Source: Streptomyces sp. SM10
GTDB taxonomy: Bacteria > Actinomycetota > Actinomycetes > Streptomycetales > Streptomycetaceae
DNA length: 45,040 bases
NCBI RefSeq assembly: GCF_002910915.1
Contig: NZ_NEUF01000147.1
Span: 1 to 45,040 of the forward strand
Direction: 5' to 3'
The notes beneath the pieces are model-generated. The model was not told the origin of the DNA. It saw only the letters and a program-made list of their open reading frames with translations, and did no database searches. Below, in pieces: positions 42,453-45,040 of this stretch. A program made the translations under genes and the position numbers. How positions within the stretch are numbered: the first letter of the stretch is position 1; the number at the start of each line of letters is the position of its first letter.

Positions 42453-43103
42453 CTATTTCATTTCCCCGGACGTGCTCGACGTACCCGGGGTACCCGGCCG
42501 CACCCTGCGCCAACGTCGCAGCAGCCCGTCGGGCACCTCCTCGGCGGTGAGCGCGAAGATCAGGTGGTCCCGCCACGCACCGTCGATGTGCAGATAACGC
42601 GGGCGGAGCCCTTCCGCACGGAATCCGAGTTTCTCCACGACCCTTCGGCTGGGGCCGTTCTCGGGCCGAATGCACACCTCGATCCGGTGCAGACCGACGT
42701 TGCGGAAACAGTGGTCGGCGGCCAGCGCCACGGCGGTCGGCATCACGCCGCGGCCCGCCACGCTCTGGTCGACCCAGTAGCCGACATGGCCCGAGCACAT
42801 CGACCCCCAGGTGATGCCGGCCACCGTCAACTGCCCGACCAGGCGGCCCTCGTACTCGATGGCGAAGGGCAGCATCCGGCCGGCGTTCGCCTCCGCGCGC
42901 AGGTGCCGGATCATCTGACGGTAGGTCGGGCGCCGGGCCGCTCCGCCACCCGGCGCGGGTGGCGGGACGGTCGCCTCCCAGGGGCGCAGCCAGTCGCGGT
43001 TACGCCGGTTGACCTCGCGCCACATGGTCTGGTCGCGCAGCTTTATCGGGCGGAGGGTGACGGCGCCGTCGGTCAGGATCACCGGCCAGGTCCGGACGTT
43101 CAG
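42453..43103 (-). CDS. RimJ/RimL-type GNAT acetyltransferase with apparent CTG start
   Basis: A 216-aa GNAT protein. Typical RimJ/L segments are VTLRPIKLRDQTMWREVNRR at the N-terminus, GHVGYWVDQSVAGRGVMPTAV at the acetyl-CoA loop, and HRIEVCIRPENGPSRRVVEK with LGFRAEG at the end. The reading frame has no ATG, GTG or TTG where homologous starts would fall. A CTG at 43103-43101 overlaps the Mog stop as CTGA and has GGGGAG 6 nt upstream, so I take it as the start. A GTG at 43082 would remove seven residues. It sits in the mog-GNAT-sepX run and probably N-acetylates a protein or peptide. Confidence 0.82.
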   Translation of the reverse strand: MNVRTWPVILTDGAVTLRPIKLRDQTMWREVNRRNRDWLRPWEATVPPPAPGGGAARRPTYRQMIRHLRAEANAGRMLPFAIEYEGRLVGQLTVAGITWGSMCSGHVGYWVDQSVAGRGVMPTAVALAADHCFRNVGLHRIEVCIRPENGPSRRVVEKLGFRAEGLRPRYLHIDGAWRDHLIFALTAEEVPDGLLRRWRRVRPGTPGTSSTSGEMK

Positions 43104-43624
43104 CTCGGGCTCCCCGGTCGGGGGTGGTCTCCACCGCGCAGCTGGTCGACGGCGTGCACCAGAAGCCTGCTCAGGACCGCGAGTCCGTCGCGTACGCCGC
43201 CGGTCGAGCCCGGCAGATTCACGAGGAGAGTGCCCGCCGCGGTGCCCGCGAGGCCGCGGGAGAGCGCGGCGGTGGGGACCTTGTCCCTGCCCTCGGCACG
43301 GATCGCCTCGGCGATACCCGGGATCTCCCGGTCCAGGACGCGGCGGGTGGCCTCGGGGGTGCCGTCGGTGGGCGAGATGCCCGTGCCGCCGGTGGTCACG
43401 ATCACGTCGTAGCCCGCTGCCACGCCCGCCCGCAGGGCGGCTTCCACCGGGTCGCCGTCGGGCACGATCTGAGGGCCCTCGACCGCGAACCCGAGACCGG
43501 TGAGGGCCTCGGCGATCAGCGGGCCGCCCTTGTCGGCGTACACCCCGGCGGAAGCGCGATTGGAGGCGGTCACGACGAGGGCCCGGTATCCGCCGGTCGC
43601 GGTCTCGCTGCCGGGCGTGCTCAT
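43100..43624 (-). CDS. MogA/MoaB-family molybdopterin-binding protein
   Basis: A 174-aa protein of the MoCF-binding (gephyrin G-domain) fold, which adenylates molybdopterin in cofactor synthesis. Motifs are LVVTASNRASAGVYADKGGP, GYDVIVTTGGTGISPTDGTPEAT and the C-terminal LPGSTGGVRDGL. It overlaps the acetyltransferase start by 4 nt. Only weak ribosome-binding sequence precedes ATG 43624, and an IS110-type element begins within the preceding 240 bp, so its normal upstream operon partner (a moa/moe gene in other Streptomyces, as I recall) is displaced. Confidence 0.9.
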   Translation of the reverse strand: MSTPGSETATGGYRALVVTASNRASAGVYADKGGPLIAEALTGLGFAVEGPQIVPDGDPVEAALRAGVAAGYDVIVTTGGTGISPTDGTPEATRRVLDREIPGIAEAIRAEGRDKVPTAALSRGLAGTAAGTLLVNLPGSTGGVRDGLAVLSRLLVHAVDQLRGGDHPRPGSPS

Positions 43625-43646
43625 TAGAGGACCATCCCTTCTGCAG

Positions 43647-43800
43647 CCCTCTTCGGTAGGGTTGTGACCTCTCGGTCCCGGTGGGTGCATGGCCAGTAGT
43701 GCGAGCCGTTCGACGGCCAGCATGAGTTCCGCCAGCCCCGCCGGGCCGAGGCCGTCTGATCGGCTTCAGGGACACGCCCCGCAGAGGGCCGATTAATGAG
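43647..43800 (+). ncRNA. candidate IS110 left-end structured RNA (bridge RNA)
   Basis: Several short stems occur in order: AGCCCT/AGGGTT around CTTCGGT (43645-43663), TGGCC/GGCCA (43690-43719) enclosing GCCG-TTCGA-CGGC (43705-43717), and ATCGGC/GCCGAT (43759-43793) around a 23-nt internal loop. IS110 elements are known to express a bridge RNA from the left-end non-coding region that pairs with target and donor DNA. Position and structure fit, but I have not verified loop complementarity and the ends are unknown. Confidence 0.35.
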
Positions 43801-43866
43801 CTCCCGGCAGACGACCTCACCACCACCGGGCAGGTGCTCCGTCGACGTCACAGGAGTACTTCTTTC

Positions 43867-45040
43867 GTGTTCATCGGATGGGACTGGGCGACCGAGACCC
43901 ATGACGTCACCGTCATGGACGACGCCGGAAAACGCGTGGACCGGTGGGAGTTCGCCCACACCGAAGAGGGATTCGCCAGGACCCTGGCCCGGCTGGGGAA
44001 GCACGGAGCCCCGGCGGATCTGCCCGTGATGATCGAGACCAGCCGCGGCCTGGCCGTGGACCGGCTGCTGGTTGCCGGCCACCCGGTGGTGCCCGTGCAT
44101 CCCAACGCCTTCCACGCCATGCGCCCGCGCTGGGGCGCCAGCAAGGCCAAGACCGACGCGGGCGACAGCATGAAACTCGCCGACTACCTGCGCACCGACG
44201 GCCACTTGCTGCCCCGGCTGGAGCCCACCGAGCAGGCCACCCTCGATCTGCAGGCCCTCACCCGGACCCGCGCCGACCACGTCGAGGCCCGCATCGCGGC
44301 GGTCAACCAGCTTGCCGCGCTGCTGGACATGCACTGGCCCGGAGGCAAGGCCGTGTTCGCCAACCTCGACAGCGACATCGCCATGGCCTTCCTGGAGCGC
44401 TACCCCACCCCGGCCTCCGCCGCGAGGCTTACCGCCGGACGCCTCGAAGCCTGGTGCAAGCGCCACGGCTACTCCGGCAGGAAGCCCGGAGGTGTCCTGA
44501 TCGAACGCCTGCGGACGGCCCCGAAGGCGGCCTCCCGCCTCAGCGAGGCAGTCGTCGAGCAGCTGGTCCAGGTCCAGGTCCAGCTGGTGAAGGGCATCCG
44601 CACGACCATCCGCACGCTGGACAAGACCATCGCCGAGGCGGTCGAAACCCACACCTACGCGCCGCTGTTCGCGACGATGCCGCGCATCGGCAGGGTCAGC
44701 CTCGGCCAGATCATCGGTGAGATCGGCCCGCTCCTGGAACGCGCCCGCACCAGCGAGCAGCTCATCGCCGAGGCCGGGGTCGTCCCCGTGACCCGAGCGT
44801 CGGGCAAGTCCCGCACCGTCGCCTTCCGCTTCGCGACCAACCGCAGAGCCCGCGTCGCCCTGACCGCCTTCGCCGACAACAGCCGGCACGGCAGCGACTG
44901 GGCCGCGAAAATCTACAACGACGCCCGAGCCCGCCAGAAACGACACCCCCACGCCATCCGCATCCTGGCCCGCGCCTGGCTTCGCGTGATGTGGGCCTGC
45001 TGGCGCGACGGCACCTGCTACGACCCCGCCATCCACCAGG
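43867..45040 (+). CDS. IS110 family transposase, C-terminus cut by window edge
   Basis: 391 codons are visible from GTG 43867. The N-terminal DEDD RuvC-like domain has D6 (FIGWDWATETH), E57 (MIETSRG), D97 and D100 (KTDAGDS). A helical coiled region follows, then the Transposase_20 domain with MPRIGRVSLGQIIGEIG and the SG motif, with candidate nucleophile S312 (VTRASGKS). IS110 recombinases are about 400 residues, so only the last few residues are likely missing. No internal stop is seen, so the element may be active. GGAG lies 10 nt before the GTG. Confidence 0.88.
   Translation, partial: MFIGWDWATETHDVTVMDDAGKRVDRWEFAHTEEGFARTLARLGKHGAPADLPVMIETSRGLAVDRLLVAGHPVVPVHPNAFHAMRPRWGASKAKTDAGDSMKLADYLRTDGHLLPRLEPTEQATLDLQALTRTRADHVEARIAAVNQLAALLDMHWPGGKAVFANLDSDIAMAFLERYPTPASAARLTAGRLEAWCKRHGYSGRKPGGVLIERLRTAPKAASRLSEAVVEQLVQVQVQLVKGIRTTIRTLDKTIAEAVETHTYAPLFATMPRIGRVSLGQIIGEIGPLLERARTSEQLIAEAGVVPVTRASGKSRTVAFRFATNRRARVALTAFADNSRHGSDWAAKIYNDARARQKRHPHAIRILARAWLRVMWACWRDGTCYDPAIHQ

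Larger units (their letters stand above)
43640..45040 (+). mobile_element. IS110-family insertion sequence, right end outside the window
   Basis: A single DEDD transposase gene is preceded by about 200 nt of structured, non-coding sequence, the layout of IS110-group elements. These lack long terminal inverted repeats, so the left boundary cannot be fixed from this copy; 43640 is approximate and could lie up to about 150 bp further right. It sits directly upstream of the Mog gene in the divisome/molybdopterin cluster. Confidence 0.65.

Noticed and set aside
1..45040. bldA-dependent TTA codons
   Set aside because: Each TTA/TAA string I noticed in a called gene was out of frame for a leucine codon, so I do not claim bldA control.

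Overview
The window is chromosomal DNA of a high-GC actinomycete, almost certainly a Streptomyces. Codon third positions are nearly all G or C. The window carries an SsgA-like sporulation protein, a SARP regulator, a DUF397 protein, an O-mannosyltransferase and a SepX divisome protein. Several genes appear to be leaderless, with a TANNNT box 6-7 nt before the start codon. I noticed no TTA (bldA-dependent) codon in the genes called.

Layout. (1) 1-6242, minus strand: the ends of three tandem PQQ-like beta-propeller membrane proteins with Pro/Gln/Gly/Tyr-rich N-termini, then an ABC-F ATPase. (2) 6390-13731: a lipoprotein gene; a minus-strand housekeeping run read as tatD, Rpf-like fragment, rsmA, ispE; a zinc-ribbon protein; rsmI; and, divergently, the O-mannosyltransferase gene pmt. 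(3) 13964-19154: a penicillin-binding protein behind a perfect palindrome, a YbaK/EamA pair, and a serine hydrolase/SDR pair. (4) 19208-22385: a cobalt/nickel ECF-type transporter (CbiM-CbiN fusion, CbiQ, CbiO) with a candidate Nur box at its promoter, divergent from an SsgA-like gene. (5) 22471-29400: an MMPL exporter and its TetR regulator, divergent from a tricorn protease; two copies of a 13-bp palindrome lie between them. (6) 29487-33640: a translationally coupled Baeyer-Villiger monooxygenase/alpha-beta hydrolase/SDR operon with a divergent MerR regulator. (7) 33637-40838: xthA, an acetyltransferase, a K+ channel, a SAM methyltransferase, a collapsed ATPase/DUF397 locus, a MarR-like zinc-ribbon protein, a small secreted protein and an unusual SARP fused to an ABATE/CGNR zinc-finger module. 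(8) 41016-45040: tRNA-Ala(CGC), sepX, an acetyltransferase gene with an apparent CTG start, a Mog/MoaB protein, and an IS110-family element that runs off the right edge.

Functional themes are cell-envelope growth and division (Rpf-like fragment, PBP, Pmt, SsgA-like protein, SepX), ribosome maturation and isoprenoid synthesis (rsmA, rsmI, ispE), metal uptake, and oxidative lipid or ketone metabolism. I see no CRISPR array, prophage or large biosynthetic cluster. The points most worth following are the Nur-box/metal-transporter link, the SARP-CGNR fusion, the truncated and perhaps frameshifted Rpf-like gene, the twin palindromes beside the TetR gene, the CTG-started acetyltransferase, and the structured left end of the IS110 element, which may encode a bridge RNA.
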